NCBI GenBank assembly: GCA_028564925.1
Contig: CM053026.1
Coordinates: 128,179,150-128,243,149 of the forward strand
Source of the DNA: Lithobates sylvaticus
Lineage: Eukaryota > Chordata > Amphibia > Anura > Ranidae
Direction of reading: 5' to 3'
DNA length: 64,000 bases
Shown: positions 48,325-60,479 of the stretch, piece after piece
Position numbering within the stretch: position 1 is the first letter of the stretch
Layout of the letters: every line of letters begins with the position of its first letter
Notes under the pieces: model-generated
Told to the model about the DNA's origin: nothing
Seen by the model: only the letters and a program-made list of their open reading frames with translations
The model's database searches: none
Program-made: the position numbers and the translations under genes

Positions 48325-48700
48325 GAACAGTCTTAAGGACACATGGGCCGAATATTGGCTGACATCGGCAGGTTCAGTGAAAACCTCCTGACATTCAGCC
48401 CACGTGTATGCCCCTTGGTTTGACAGAATCCGGACGTTTAGCCCACTTCCATCGGATGAGCATGCTGGAAAACCAGCAGCCGACCAGCTTCCAATCTGCG
48501 CTCTCAGCTTTTGGCTGAGAGAGCTGACTGGAGTGTTCCGGTGGTGGTGGGACGTCCCCGTCAGAACACAACAGCTCAGTGGGGGAGATTGCTGTACTAA
48601 TGTTGAATCATTAGTACAGCGGCTCCGGCCAGAGCCGACAGTTTTTTTTGGGTTCGTAAAAACTGAAAACCACTAATAGTGTGTACCAGGCTTTAGGTAT
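48325..48700. repeat. MITE-like repeat, ends partly recognised
   Basis: Contains several local inverted repeats (gctctcagcttttggctgag; gtactaatgttgaatcattagtac) and ends gtgtgtaccaggcttta, which resembles Harbinger-type termini. The left end is not certain. Confidence 0.4.
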
Positions 48701-48949
48701 AACAGATCTGAATTTCATTCTCTCGGAAAAACACTTTGACACCAATCTTCTATATAACCTACAGTATTCATTTTACAAGGGCAGTATGTGAAATTGACCC
48801 AAAGCCATTATAGTTCACCTCAAAGGAAAGAAATGGGACTGAATCGGAATGAGTGGGTGTGGATTAACTCATACAATAGGCAGAGTTAATGATCAATGTT
48901 TCAAAAACCATTAAACAATAATCATTGATAAAATGTAGGATGGGGGAGT

Positions 48950-49137
48950 ATTTACTAAACTGGTGCATACAGAATCTGATGCAGCTGTGCATAGTAACCA
49001 ATCAGCTTCTAACTTCTGCTTGTTCAGTTATGCTTTGACAAAAAACCTAGAAGCTGATTGGTTACTATGCACGACTGCACTGGATTCTGTGTGCACCAGC
49101 TTTTGCGTGCACCAGTTTTAGTAGATCTCCACCAAAG
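48950..49137. mobile_element. palindromic MITE (tatttactaaactggtg type)
   Basis: Arms gcatagtaaccaatcagctt and aagctgattggttactatgc are exact complements. Outer parts (tttactaaactggtgca/tgcaccagttttagta) also pair. Non-coding. Confidence 0.75.
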
Positions 49138-49835
49138 GGCGATGTTGCAATGTCTGCCTTCTCTACTAGTATTCTTTTGAGCATATTTTTCCCAGTGTTA
49201 CATCTCTTAAAATGCTTAGCTCTAAGTTCATTAATATGGGTGGAGGTTTCATGACAGGACCTTTCAGTAGCGCTGATGTAACATACATTTTAGAATAAAA
49301 ATGCCCAGAAAACATAGTTTCCATGTGGTATTATGTCATCTCTGACTTGTTTGGGTAGAGTCTTCTTCCCTTGAGACAGAGAAAGTTCACATATTTGGCT
49401 ATGGTCTTGTACACTTTGACATGCGGATGCAGCAGCTGGGCCAATTATTGAGGGTTGCTGTTTGCCTCTGTGTATAATAGTATTTACTCCCCTGTTTATA
49501 GAACTAAAGCAAATGTCTTATTGAGCATGCTCAGAAATGCCATTTCATACATTTCAATATAACGAACAATACACCACAAATTGCTACATACAGTATCTCA
49601 CAAAAGTGAGTAGACCCCTCACATTTTTGTAAATATTTTATTATATCTTTTCATGTGACAACACTGAAGAAATTACACTTTGCTACAATGTAAAGTAGTA
49701 AGTGTACAGCTTGTAGAACAGTGTAAATTTGCTGTCCCCTCAAAATAACTCAACACACAGCCATTCATGTCTAAACAGCTGGCAACAAAAGTGAGTACAC
49801 CCCTAAGTGAAAATGTCCAAATTGGGCAAAAAGTG

Positions 49836-50996
49836 TCAATATTTTGTGTGGCCACCATTATTTTCCAGCACTGCCTTAACCCTCTTGGGCACGGACTTCA
49901 CCAGAGCTTCACAGGTTGCCACTGGAGTCCTCTTCCACTTCTCCGTGATGACATCACGGAGCTAGTGGATGTTAGAGGCCTTGCGCTCCTCCATCTTCCA
50001 TTTGAGGATGCCCCACAGATGCTCAATAGGGTTTAGGTCTGGAGACATGCTTGGCCAGTTCATCACCTTTACCCTCAGCTTCTTTAGCAAGGCAGTGGTC
50101 ATCTTGGAGGTGTGTTTGGGGTTGTTATGTCGGAATACTGCCCTGTGGCCCAGTCTCCAAAGGGAGGGGATCATGCTCTGTGTCAGTATGTCACAGTACA
50201 TGTTGGCATTCATGGTTCCCTCAATGAACTGTAGCTTCCCAGTTCCGGCAGCACTCATGCAGCCCCAGACCATGACACTCCCACCACCGTGCTTGACTGT
50301 AGGCAAGACACTTGTCTTTGTACTCTTCACCTGGTTGCCGCCACACACGCTTGACACCTTCTGAACCAAATAATTTTATCTTGGTCTCATCAGACCACAG
50401 GACATGGTTCCAGTAATCCATGGCCTTAGTCTGCTTGTCTTCAACAAACTGTTTGCAGGCTTTCTTGTGCATCATCTTTAGAAGAGGCTTCCTTCTGAGA
50501 TGACAGCCAAGCAGACCAATTTGATGCAGTGTGCGGTGTATGGTCTGAGCACTGACAGGCTAACCCCCACCCCTTCAACCTCAGCAGCAATGCTGGGAGC
50601 ACTCATACGTCTATTTCCCAAAGACAACCTCTGGATAGGACGCTGAGCACATGCACTCAACTTCTTTGGCCACACATGGCAAGGTCTGTTCTGAGTGGAA
50701 CCTGTTCTGTTAAACCACTGTATGGTCATGGCTACTGTGCTGCAGCTCAGTTTCAGAGTCTTGGCAATCCTCTTATAGCCTAGGCCAGTGATGGCGAACC
50801 TTGGCACTCCAGATGTTTTGGAACTACATTTCCAATGATGCGCATGCACTCTGCAGTGTAGTTGAGCATCATGGGAAATGTAGTTCCAAAACATCTGGGG
50901 TGCCAATGTTCGCCATCACTGGCCTAGGCCATCCTTATGTAGAGCAACAATTCTTTTTTTCAGATCCTCAGAGAGTTCTTTGCCATGAGGTGCCAT
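49836..50996 (-). pseudogene. Tc1-like transposase pseudogene, interrupted by a MITE
   Basis: A DDE transposase. Starts MAPHGKELSEDLKKRIVALH just inside the right terminal repeat, is cut by the hAT MITE at 50786-50921, and resumes [31 protein letters not shown] holds the first Asp. The second block reads VFRHNNPKHTSK where the family has DND, so the second catalytic Asp is lost. [15 protein letters not shown] holds the Glu. A stop follows KASNIH; the native end GGHTKY lies at 49836. Further frame breaks occur near 50480 and 50300. It cannot encode an active enzyme. Confidence 0.9.
50786..50921. mobile_element. hAT MITE, 136 bp, with 8-bp duplication
   Basis: Ends CAGTGATGGCGAACCTTGGC and (right, reverse complement) CAGTGATGGCGAACATTGGC. 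Flanked by GCCTAGGC at 50778-50785 and 50922-50929. The element is nearly all palindrome (ccagatgttttggaactaca and its complement). Confidence 0.9.
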
Positions 50997-51371
50997 GTTG
51001 AACTTCTAGTGACCAGTATGAGAGAGTAAGAGCGTTAACACCAAATTTACCACACCTGCTCCCCATTCACACCTGAGACCTTGCAACACAAACAAGTCAT
51101 ATGACACCGGGGAGGGAAAATGGCTAATTGGGCCCAATTTGGACATTTTCACTTAGGGGTGTACTCACTTTTGTTGCCAGCGGTTTAGACATTTATGGCT
51201 GTGTGTTGAGTTATTTTGAGGGGGACAGAAAATGTACACTGTTATACAAGCTGTACACTCACTACTTTACATTGTAGCAAAGTGTCATTTCTTCAGTGTC
51301 GTCACATGAAAAGGTAGAATAAAATATTTACAGAAATGTGAGGGGTGTACTCACTTTTGCGAGATACTGTA

Positions 51372-52989
51372 GATATACTATATTACTTTTACTACTTTAT
51401 ATATAATTTATTTGTAAATAAAGCACATGAGGGATTTTATCAGCTAATACTTATTTTCTCAGTTGTAATGTACACTATAATATATTTTTTATAGGTTAAC
51501 TGAGACACTGCGAAGACCTTTAACCCACTATATTCACAATACACAGAGTATTTACCCAACTGGGACTCTTACATATTTGGTAGTGTTACAACCTGAAAGT
51601 AAAAATAATTAAATTAGAATTTTTGCCATTTGATTATTCCATTATCCTGATCACGTACAGGGCCCATTCTCTCCAGGTGCACTTAACAACCTTGCTCAGT
51701 GCAGTCTCAGCACAAGACAAGGCAAAAAGCCTTTTACATTGTGAGAGCAGTTACATCACTGTGTTGCAGTAGTGTGCGCTGCAAAATAGTACTGCATGCA
51801 GTATTTGTTTTCAGCTCAGCGGGTTGTCACATAAATTACAGCATCACAATACTGCTGTATTTAATGAAATGTCACTTCTGACATCTCAATAAAGTTCTAA
51901 CAAAAAAAGTGCTTCTGCTGTGAACTTTGAGGATGAATTGCTCCATGGTGCCTGAAGCTACAAAGGTCAATGAGGGCTTGTTCTAAAGACCATTAACAGC
52001 TTGCTAGGAATATGTAAAAACGTAAATGCTCATAGCCTGTACACAGGTTCACTTTAAGTTGGCTTTCTAGAAAGAGATGATTCATGTAACTCTCACAAAG
52101 GACAGTCTGATTTTGGTGTCCTTTTTATTCATACTGAATGGTGTTTGCAATCCACTTTTGTTATCCTTGCATGTAAAACGTGTGAAGTGAGTAATTTTTT
52201 TGGGTCATACAGTGGGACCAGTGACTCTAAGCTAAGATATTCTGTTCTTGGACAATACCAATACAAATACAAATTTTCCATGCTGCTCAGCTTTTGGCCA
52301 TCAGTAATGTTTTTAATTGACATGGTTTGTAGGCAAGATCATGTGAATAGCTTTTGGCTGAACATATGAACTTCACACTTACAAACCAAAAGCTAAACTG
52401 AAATGCTATTTGTGCCATGTTTTAAAACAATAAATAACTGCTGAATGCATGTATTTTTCAAATAAATCTATGTACAGTATAAGTAGCAGGGCAAAGTATT
52501 TCACCATGTTTACAGATATAATAGATACAGATACATTAGTCAGTCCCTATTACAAAGGCGTGTGTTGGTAAATTCAGAAAATGACCTGGGATAACATTAA
52601 AATGTTAGCCAAAACAGTATGAATGTAGAATATTCCCTTCCGCAGACGTAATTTTGACACTTCCCTTTACTAGGACACCATGAGAGACTTACAGTGGTGC
52701 CATACCAATGATTTCAGGCTAAGTGGATGTAAAAAATTAAATTTCAATAGCTCCCAGCCTATAGGAAAGGAGTTCTGAAGTTCATTCCCCTTCAGATATC
52801 AGTAGCTGATAAACTCAATAAATTGATAAGTACACTTCAAACCTACACGTGAATTGCTAACGTAGACGCCTCATTCTCATTCTTCTCTGAGTAGCTGCAT
52901 GTGTTATGCACAGTACATAGGGTCTGTTGTGTCGCTAGACTTTGAAATGCATAAAATGGTTTAAGAAGAGAGCCCCCTACATGTACACA
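51372..52989. other. no gene seen; T2-like end near 52048
   Basis: Non-coding. acaggttcactttaagttgg near 52048 is a lone T2-like terminus. Confidence 0.4.
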
Positions 52990-52994
52990 ATGCT

Positions 52995-53050
52995 CAGCAT
53001 GCACAGCAAATTTACACTGTTAAGAGTGTACTCACTTTTGTGAGATACTG
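52995..53050. mobile_element. Tc1 terminal fragment
   Basis: gtgtactcacttttgtgaga followed by tactg and TA matches the terminus of the element at 49591-51369, preceded by cagcaaatttacactgtt from its terminal repeat with a deletion between. A relic of another copy. Confidence 0.7.
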
Positions 53051-53059
53051 TATTCTTAC

Positions 53060-53873
53060 TGTAGCAGCACTGACCCCTAGAGCCATGATTGTACCCCCAA
53101 AGCCAGGGTGGGCTGGCATTTCACCTTGGGGGTCAATTAGCTAAGCATAATGGGACATGTAGACACATGGGCACCAGTTACTTTTAGAAGAAACAAAAAA
53201 AAGAAAAAGGATTGTGTTACTCACAATCCATGGTAGAGAGGGTTAGGTTTGCAGGTGCTCCATTAGTTCACTTGTCATAGCCCAGTAAAAGAGCCTTTAA
53301 GTCCAGACTGACACTCCTTTAGCATCCTTCTGTGAACAATGTGAGCAGCAACCATCTATTTCTCCAGTAGAGTCAAGCAGATAATACTCACAAGGTTCCA
53401 GGTTAAAACCCAACATCTCCAGCAAGATCCTCCTCTGGGACACAGTCCTTTACCTGGAAGGAACAGTCACAGGCCTCAGATCCAGGCCTAAGCACATCCA
53501 AGCTCCTTAAAGGCAGACAGGCCTAAAGAAGTAGCTCCAGCACATGCACCCTCCCCAAAGCCAGAGCTTGGGGGAAAGAGAGCTTGCATTAGCGAGTCCC
53601 AAATACTTAAACCCTTTACCATAATGCTCCACTGGCACAGGAAACTCCTAGTGGTGATCTGAGAAAAGATATGCATATTCATAATCCAGACCTACTGTTT
53701 GATCCCACACTAAGGCCACAGATGACAATGCCACCTACTGACTGAAGGGAGAACTGGCAGCCAGGTGGACTTAGGGGAAGCTGAACAAGACACAGGATAT
53801 AATTGGCATTGGCTGACTGCAGCCATGCAGAAATAAATTTAAAGATGCTCCTGTTTGGGGCAGGGTGGCTACA
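53060..53873 (-). mobile_element. probable solo LTR fossil
   Basis: Starts TGTAGC and ends GGCTACA, giving inverted TG...CA ends. On the minus strand it has a tttaagtatttggg TATA-like tract. The flanking pentamers do not match well, so integration evidence is weak. No coding region. Confidence 0.4.
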
Positions 53874-53879
53874 ATACTT

Positions 53880-54447
53880 TTTTTTATAAACTCTGTTTTA
53901 CAAAGAAACATTTAATATAGAGTGCCACAAATAACACATTTTTTACAGGCATTATGGGTTTCTAAAAAAAAAAAAAAAAAAAACAACAGAGCAAAACAGG
54001 ATGATTTTCTTTCATGCCTCAATTAAAACAATGTAAATGCCAAATAATGTATAATATAATAATATTGTGTACATATGAGCTTGCACTAATGAGCTCTGTA
54101 CTGCAGGTCTTTTCAGCTAAGCATACAAAATAGGTGCTAAGAGCTGATTTGAAGTGTTTGATGTAATATTTAAAAAAGTGGAGCTATACTCATCTTTTTT
54201 TCCAGTGCTGTGATGTCCCGGAGCTCTCCACCAGCCACTGACATCTTCAACCCAGCCCTTTCCATTGGTCAGGCCAAGGTGACCTCACTCCCGCGCATGG
54301 GAGTTCAGTCATCTCTGCGTTGCTGAAATTCAACACTGAGCGTGTGCAGCTCAGTGTACAGTGCAGACAGCCAGGAAAGTAACTTTAATGCAGAAGAGAG
54401 TATTGTACTGCAGAAAAAATCCTACCTGTTCACAATTTTTTATTAAG
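53880..54447. other. no gene seen; A-run at 53965-53983
   Basis: Non-coding sequence with a 19-A run; no element ends recognised. Confidence 0.4.
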
Positions 54448-54920
54448 TTAAAGGATATGTAAAACGATCCCCTTCTAAAACAACCCATTCAGTTTAAAAT
54501 AGAAATTGAAACCAAAACATTTGTGCATATATTATATAAAAAAACATTATAAATAACTTTTTGTCCCTATTTTATTTTTATACGTTATCACATTTCCTCT
54601 GTTCTCAGCTGCATAAGGAGCTCAGAGAAACAGTGGCACGCCCAGTGAAAGGCTATGCTAGGGTGGGGTGTCAGGACAAGTTTGATCATTGGAGGAGTGC
54701 AGGCTGAGTTCTCAGCAAGGCCAGAAAACTGACCACAATGTGCTATCATGCCTAGTGTGGTCAGTTTTTGTTAGGAAAGCAGAGATACTGGCAGATTTCA
54801 GAAAAAAGGAAGCAATACAAAGAGAACAAGATACTTTCTCATACAAGTACATGGTACAGCAGGCACACATCAGGAGTATGAAACGTTGGGTTTACATATT
54901 CTTTTATAGTTCAACTTTAA
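54448..54920. mobile_element. T2/Kolobok-like MITE (TTAA ends)
   Basis: Left TTAAAGGATATGTAAAACG and right end aactTTAA (54917-54920), with gggtttacatattcttttat pairing with the left terminus. Matches the TTAAAGGRR consensus better than most copies here. Non-coding. Confidence 0.65.
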
Positions 54921-55665
54921 ATATATACCTGACTTAAAAATTGCATTTTTTTATTTAGGTTGAATATATATTTATATTATACTAAAAATAATATACATGC
55001 CCTTTATGGCAAAGCAGCAGATATCAAGAGCAAGATCCTACTGTAAATAATAAGTAGCCAGTTAAAGACAATGAGATGACAAATGTGGTATTCTTTACTG
55101 GGTTTGAATAATGTGAACAAATTTTTGTACTCTTGCATAAAAAATAAATCCCTAAAGCAGTATTAAACTCAAAGACAAAAAAAAATAATCCCCTGCAGTT
55201 TACCAATTCTTGGAAGTGGTGGCTGCATTCGTTTTGATCTGGCCAGTGAGTCTGTTATTTTTCGACTTTAACAGACCAAATTGTCCAGCAAAAGTTTGTC
55301 AGCTGGAAGGCTGAGATAAACCATTTGAATGTGAGAGGGGTGATTACAATGGTCAGCCTTTATTCATTTATGTAAAAGTTATCCCAAAAGACAAAAAAAA
55401 ACAAAACAAACGGCTGATGTAACAACAGTTACATGCAAATGGCCACAAATGGCTGCAGGTGCTGTCAGCCTCTTATTGCTTTGTATGGGGCTTTCCACCA
55501 ACAGCTGTTCACAGGAAATCCCACTGATTCTCCCACAGGAAAGTGTAGTCGACCTCAAAACCTATGTGTGAATGAGCCATGATTTTTTTTGTTTTACAAT
55601 AGTTAGTATTGAAGGAAGGTCATTGAAGAAGACTTCTTTTTGTACCATGAAAAAAATAAATAAAT
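54921..55665. other. no gene seen
   Basis: AT-rich non-coding sequence. Confidence 0.4.
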
Positions 55666-56014
55666 ACTTTACACATCCTGAAGAATTTAAGTGTGACCTC
55701 TTGTGGTAAAAATAAGGATAAAATATAAGAACTTGTACCATCATCCAGAAGTCAAGTGATATAAGATTGGGAGCCTAATTAGGCCCCAGCTAGGCTACCA
55801 GGAGAAATGGGGGCAGTTTGGACTATTGCGGTACGATGAAAACAGTACTAAGAATAATATAACAAAAATATAAATATAAACATTGTAGATGATTTTATTG
55901 ATGCCAAAATACAAATCATCATTTACATATTAAAAGCATAGTGGCGGTACATATGTAAATCACCAGTGAGTAGTTAAAACAAAACAATTGATCACAGATG
56001 TCAGATGTTATTTT

Positions 56015-56054
56015 TCTCGACTAGTTTCGCGGTAATTACCGCTTCATCGGGAGA
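56015..56054 (-). ncRNA. hammerhead-ribozyme motif, left arm copy
   Basis: Minus strand TCTC, CCGATGA, A, GCGGT-AATT-ACCGC (5-bp helix II with tetraloop), GAAAC, TA, GTC, GAGA. Helix I TCTC/GAGA is 4 bp, helix III AC/GT around TA. One core change (CTGA to CCGA). Confidence 0.6.
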
Positions 56055-57556
56055 TTATCTGTGATTAAATCAAAAGAATCAATATGATGATCATAAAATA
56101 AACATAAGGCATAAATATACAGCATCCTGATGAAAGAAATCTTTTGAACATAAAATGGGGAGAAAGCAACACAGCTTACCTATGCTCCAGCAGGCTAACA
56201 GCTCACAGTGCTACCACCTAATAAATGGTTCCCCGGTAACTCGGGGGAGCTACGGTGTGGTGATTGGAATCTGGGTGGATAAGGTAGAAATAATAGGTAT
56301 GATATCAGCTTCTGAGGGCAAAGCTAGTGGAATATGTGAACAAAATGTGTGCGTCAGCCATGGTCCGTTGACGTCATGCACCGGCGCCGGATGGCACTGT
56401 TTTAACGCTGCAGGGTCGGGAGCTACATATAACAGGCATTCGCCTGTGGTGTGGTGGCCTGGACGTGAGCTCCCGGGATTGTGTGTTCCAACCAGCCCGC
56501 AGTAAGTGTTCCCCTGCAACAATTTATACCCTTAACACTTTCCAGACAGTAGCCTGCAATCGCAGGTGCTAGTACTGGATATGGCAACTTAATTATGTTA
56601 CCGCTCTGCATTCTCCACAGGGGACTCAGGCATGGATGGCTAAGCTACAATATGCTTCCACCCTGGGCCTGTGGTATTTATGGATACACACTGGGGCTAT
56701 ACAATGACATTACCCTCCCCAGTAGGGTTGTCACTCCCGGGATCCTTTCAACTATATTAACCTCATTATCAGGTATATTCTGCCTCTCTTATTCACTTTA
56801 TTTCACACTTGTTTCACTCATCACTGCCCATTTATTTTCGATTCCACTGTCCAATTTCCCTTTCTCTCCCCCCACCCCCCCCTGAATTTTCACATGTCCC
56901 CCCTTAGCCCTGCCCCCTTTCCCCTCCCTTCTTCACTGGTCCTTTCTATCCCCTATCTTCCCGTCTTTTCTTCCTCTCACTTCCTCCCTCCCTTGTCCTT
57001 TTGTCTTGTTTCAGGTTTCCACCTCTTTTTTTCCTTCTTCCTCCATCTGCTCCCCTTTCCTTTCTTTTCACCCCACATCTTTATAACACAGCAATCCCGT
57101 ATTCTCACCCTCACCTAATTTTCTACCCAATTGGTGTTTCTTTTCACATTGCCATTCAATTTTCACTTTTCACCAATATTCCGGTGTCCTATTTCCCCAC
57201 TTCTTTCACAAACTTTTGCACCCTTTCACTCTTTTCTTATCACTCTCACTCAGGTGTATCACACATTTTGTTCACATATTCCACTAGCTTTGCCCTCAGA
57301 AGCTGATATCATACCTATTATTTCTACCTTATCCACCTAGATTCCAATCACCACACCGTAGCTCCCCCGAGTTACCGGGGAACCATTTATTAGGTGGTAG
57401 CACTGTGAGCTGTTAGCCTGCTGGAGCATAGGTAAGCTGTGTTGCTTTCTCCCCATTTTATGTTCAAAAGATTTCCTTCATCAGGATGCTGTATATTTAT
57501 GCCTTATGTTTATTTTATGATCATCATATTGATTCTTTTGATTTAATCACAGATAA

Positions 57557-57596
57557 TCTCCCGAAGAAGCGGTAATTACCGGGAAACTAGTCGAGA
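57557..57596 (+). ncRNA. hammerhead-ribozyme motif, right arm copy
   Basis: TCTC, CCGAAGA, A, GCGGT-AATT-ACCGG, GAAAC, TA, GTC (57590-57592), GAGA. Same as the left-arm copy except for two substitutions, one of which weakens the base of helix II. Confidence 0.6.
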
Positions 57597-57857
57597 AAAA
57601 TAACATCTGACATCTGTGATCAATTGTTTTGTTTTAACTACTCACTGGTGATTTACATATGTACCGCCACTATGCTTTTAATATGTAAATGATGATTTGT
57701 ATTTTGGCATCAATAAAATCATCTACAATGTTTATATTTTTGTTATATTATTCTTAGTACTGTTTTCATCGTACCGCAATAGTCCAAACTGCCCCCATTT
57801 CTCCTGGTAGCCTAGTTGGGGATTAGGCTCCCAATCTTATATCACTTTACACATCCT

Positions 57858-58733
57858 AGTATAAATTAATATGTTAATGTACTCACCTCTTCTATGTTAT
57901 TGTGTGTAAACACTCTAGAATAAAGTAAACCAAAAAGTGTCTACATGTGTTCCCACAAAATTAAATAGTGAAAAAAAGTGCTGCGCTACTTATACAAATA
58001 TACATTGAATAGCCAAATTGTAAAAAAAAAACAAGCACAAATACAACTCAGCATATATAACTCACATAAAAACTTTCACGTGACTGGTGAACATATACAA
58101 TATATGACAATAATGTGTATAATGTTTATCAAAGAAAAGCCTAATAAAAGTCAAAATGTGTATTGTGTCCAGTGTATCTCAGTCTCTTGCTGCCAGTATA
58201 TTCAGGACTTTCTTATACAATACATCTGCAAGTGCACACCTTGTGATCCTTCAGGAGAAAACGTGCTTCTTCTGGATGAATCAGGACATGTAAATATGCA
58301 TCCTATTAGATCCAAAGTGATGATGAATACCTCCTTTAGGAGAGTTTTGTGCATTGTGGGAAAGTTTTTTATTGTACTCCAGGAACTTTTTAATTTTCTT
58401 CAAAATGATAATCATTTGGTATTTTCCCAACGGTTTTTGGACAAGTGACAGTAAGCTCAAAGGATCTGGTTCATTGGTACTGGAATAATGACTTCCTGTT
58501 GAGCAAATGTCTCTATGTAGTCCTGTGGCAGCTGTGGTTACAGAGTCCCTCAGTGGCCTGGTTAAGAAAAAGGGGCGCTATAAACGAGAATTCCCTTTTA
58601 AATGTTGTAAGTATGGGCTGCCTGAAATTTCTTCACACCGTTAGGATACCTGGGACAGCCCCACCAATGTGAATCTTGGTGTCACTTAGTATTTACAGTG
58701 TTCAGTTCTGTAGGTGTAAAAAGCAAATCTTTA
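57858..58733. other. no gene seen
   Basis: Non-coding. The gtgctgcgctacttatacaa opening near 57980 is of repeat style, but no ends were resolved. Confidence 0.35.
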
Positions 58734-59002
58734 GGCTCGGTTTACACTGCATGCTGATGCAGCTCACAGCAGGGGTCCTGTGCATTCTGGTTCACTGTTT
58801 CAGGTCCGATTTCAGCCCGAATTTTGGGCTAAATTCAGACCTGAAACAGACCAAAAGACGCACAGGGCTCCTGTGCAACTTTGCACCGGAGTCGCATCAG
58901 AGATATGTGAACCGGCTCCATAGTTAGCCAGTCACAAACTCCTGGTATTGCGTATTGGATGCGGAGATCCTGCATCCAATTCGCAATAGTGTGAACCCAG
59001 CC
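58734..59002. mobile_element. Harbinger-like MITE (ggctcggttcacac type)
   Basis: Termini GGCTCGGTTTACACTGC and (right) GGCTGGGTTCACACTAT. Flanking trinucleotides TTA and TCA, one mismatch from a TTA duplication. Internal inverted repeat around ttcaggtc/gacctgaa. Non-coding. Confidence 0.7.
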
Positions 59003-59532
59003 TCAGGCTTCATCCTATAAAAGGGACACTTTTTTTCTTTAACTCTTGGGCTTTAGATCTCTTTTGGAACAGATTCTGTGAGCCATGAAAAAACAAATGG
59101 TAACAGCTTCATTTCTTCTTTTCTGGAAATGTCTTTACCGTAGATCTGGAAAAGACTGTATCCAACCCAAAGCCAAAAAGTAAGTTACCTTGACGTTAAA
59201 TCTCTCTTTAAATATTTGATCCAGATAGCTAATGCATATTACCTTGCACACACCGCTGCAGCATCAGCTAGGTAAGCAACCGCTTTTCCAATATCGGACA
59301 GGGGGGTCTGCATTTTGTTCTGTTGTGTAAATGGAAGATTTGTTACAGGCTATTTCATCCAAGGTGAATAAATATCTACAGGCCTAATTTCTTCCCTTGT
59401 ATCATCAGCAGGGTCAAAAGTTTCTTTCTCCTTCATTGAACTTTCAGAGAAAGGAGGAAGAAGTGGAAGCAGATGGAAATTCTAAGTAACCACACTGTAA
59501 GAAATTCTTGGGCAAGGAGGTGAAGGACCAGT
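59003..59532. other. no gene seen
   Basis: Non-coding sequence. Confidence 0.4.
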
Positions 59533-60479
59533 CTTAGGCCCCTTTCACACTGGGGCGGGAGCCGCGGTGACGGTAAACCAGCGCTATATTTAGCGCTAGA
59601 CAATAGGGGTAACCAGTGCGCTCAACCAAAAACCATTAAATCAAATAAGGAGAAAAATGGAAAAGGAAAGCAGCCAACATATAAGTGATCTCACACTTGT
59701 AAAGGTAAAATTGAATGAAGAGGGTATGTGGCGCTAACCCTTATGTGAATCAATAAATAATCTAAAAATAATCTAAAATGACCAGTTTGCAAAGCTCAGA
59801 GTATCCGAAAGATGAGTGACCTTTCACATAAATAGATATATAAAAACATAAAATAATGAACTAAATAGATATAATTCCTTAATAGCAATACACATAAAAT
59901 ATTGAATAACTATAAGACGTGTGTAAAAAATGAAAAAATATTCAATAAAAGTGATGGTGCTAAAATAACCGTGCTGAAAATAAATATATGTGCTGGGGTA
60001 AAAATGATGATGGAGTTGGGTTAAAAATAGTGAACACGAAATCTTCTAGCAATAAAAGGTGCACAGTGCAACGTGCAAAATATGTGAATAAAGAACCAAT
60101 AGAGAACCGATAAATTGGTTCTGAAAGTGCAAGGGAATTACAAGGAAATTGCAAGGGAAATTAATGATTGAATGTGCAGAAATATCCAAAATAATGACAA
60201 AGTGACCATACAGATGAAAAGAGTGTGTCACTGTAGGTATGGTATAATCAGATGATACCAAAACAATAATATCGCTGAAAAAAATTATTAAAAAATAAAA
60301 GTAAAATTTGGTGCACTACAAGTCCCGCTTTTTACGGTCCTGCTAGCGCACCGCTCCAGTGTGAAAGCTCGCCGGCTTTCACACTGGAGTGAATGGGGCC
60401 GTTTTTTTCAGGCGGTGTACAGGCGCTATTTTTAGCGCTGTACCGCCTGAAAACCGCCCCAGTGTTAAAGGGACCTAAG
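59533..60479. mobile_element. palindromic MITE with 26-bp termini, interrupted
   Basis: Left CTTAGGCCCCTTTCACACTG and right (reverse complement) CTTAGGTCCCTTTAACACTG, each continuing gggcgg. Further internal pairs ggctttcacactgga/tccagtgtgaaagc and gcgctattttta/tagcgct. The body is split by the segment 59600-60341. Superfamily not assigned. Confidence 0.7.
59600..60341. mobile_element. insertion of unknown family
   Basis: AT-rich block within the GC-rich MITE, bordered by GCTAG at 59595-59599 and 60342-60346, possibly a 5-bp duplication, though GCTAG could also belong to the host MITE. No coding or family match. Confidence 0.4.

Larger units (their letters stand above)
49591..51369 (-). mobile_element. 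Tc1-like transposon with long IR/DR ends, inactive
   Basis: Flanked by TA (49589-49590 and 51370-51371). Inverted terminal regions of about 240 bp each contain the same word at both ends: aaaagtgagtagacccctca near 49603 and aaaagtgagtacacccctaa near 49787, mirrored on the right. This is the IR/DR arrangement of Sleeping Beauty-type elements. The transposase is on the minus strand (49836-50996). A 136-bp hAT MITE sits inside. Confidence 0.9.
55680..57843 (-). mobile_element. Penelope-like foldback retroelement, about 590-bp arms
   Basis: Flanked by a 14-bp direct repeat ACTTTACACATCCT (55666-55679 and 57844-57857). Left arm 55754-56351 and right arm 57260-57847 are close inverted repeats with a few substitutions and small indels; the last bases of the right arm overlap the duplication. 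The 908-bp middle is C/T-rich and non-coding. An unpaired tail of 74 bp (55680-55753) lies next to the left arm, mirroring the tail of the element at 37311-40020. Both arms carry a hammerhead motif. PLE membership is inferred by architecture, since no PLE protein remains. Confidence 0.7.

Noticed and set aside
50801-51001. 66-residue open frame
   Set aside because: It reads through the hAT MITE and the antisense of the Tc1 transposase.
53055-53878. certain LTR call
   Set aside because: The ends fit, but the flanking pentamers CTTAC and ATACT do not match, so it is kept only as probable.
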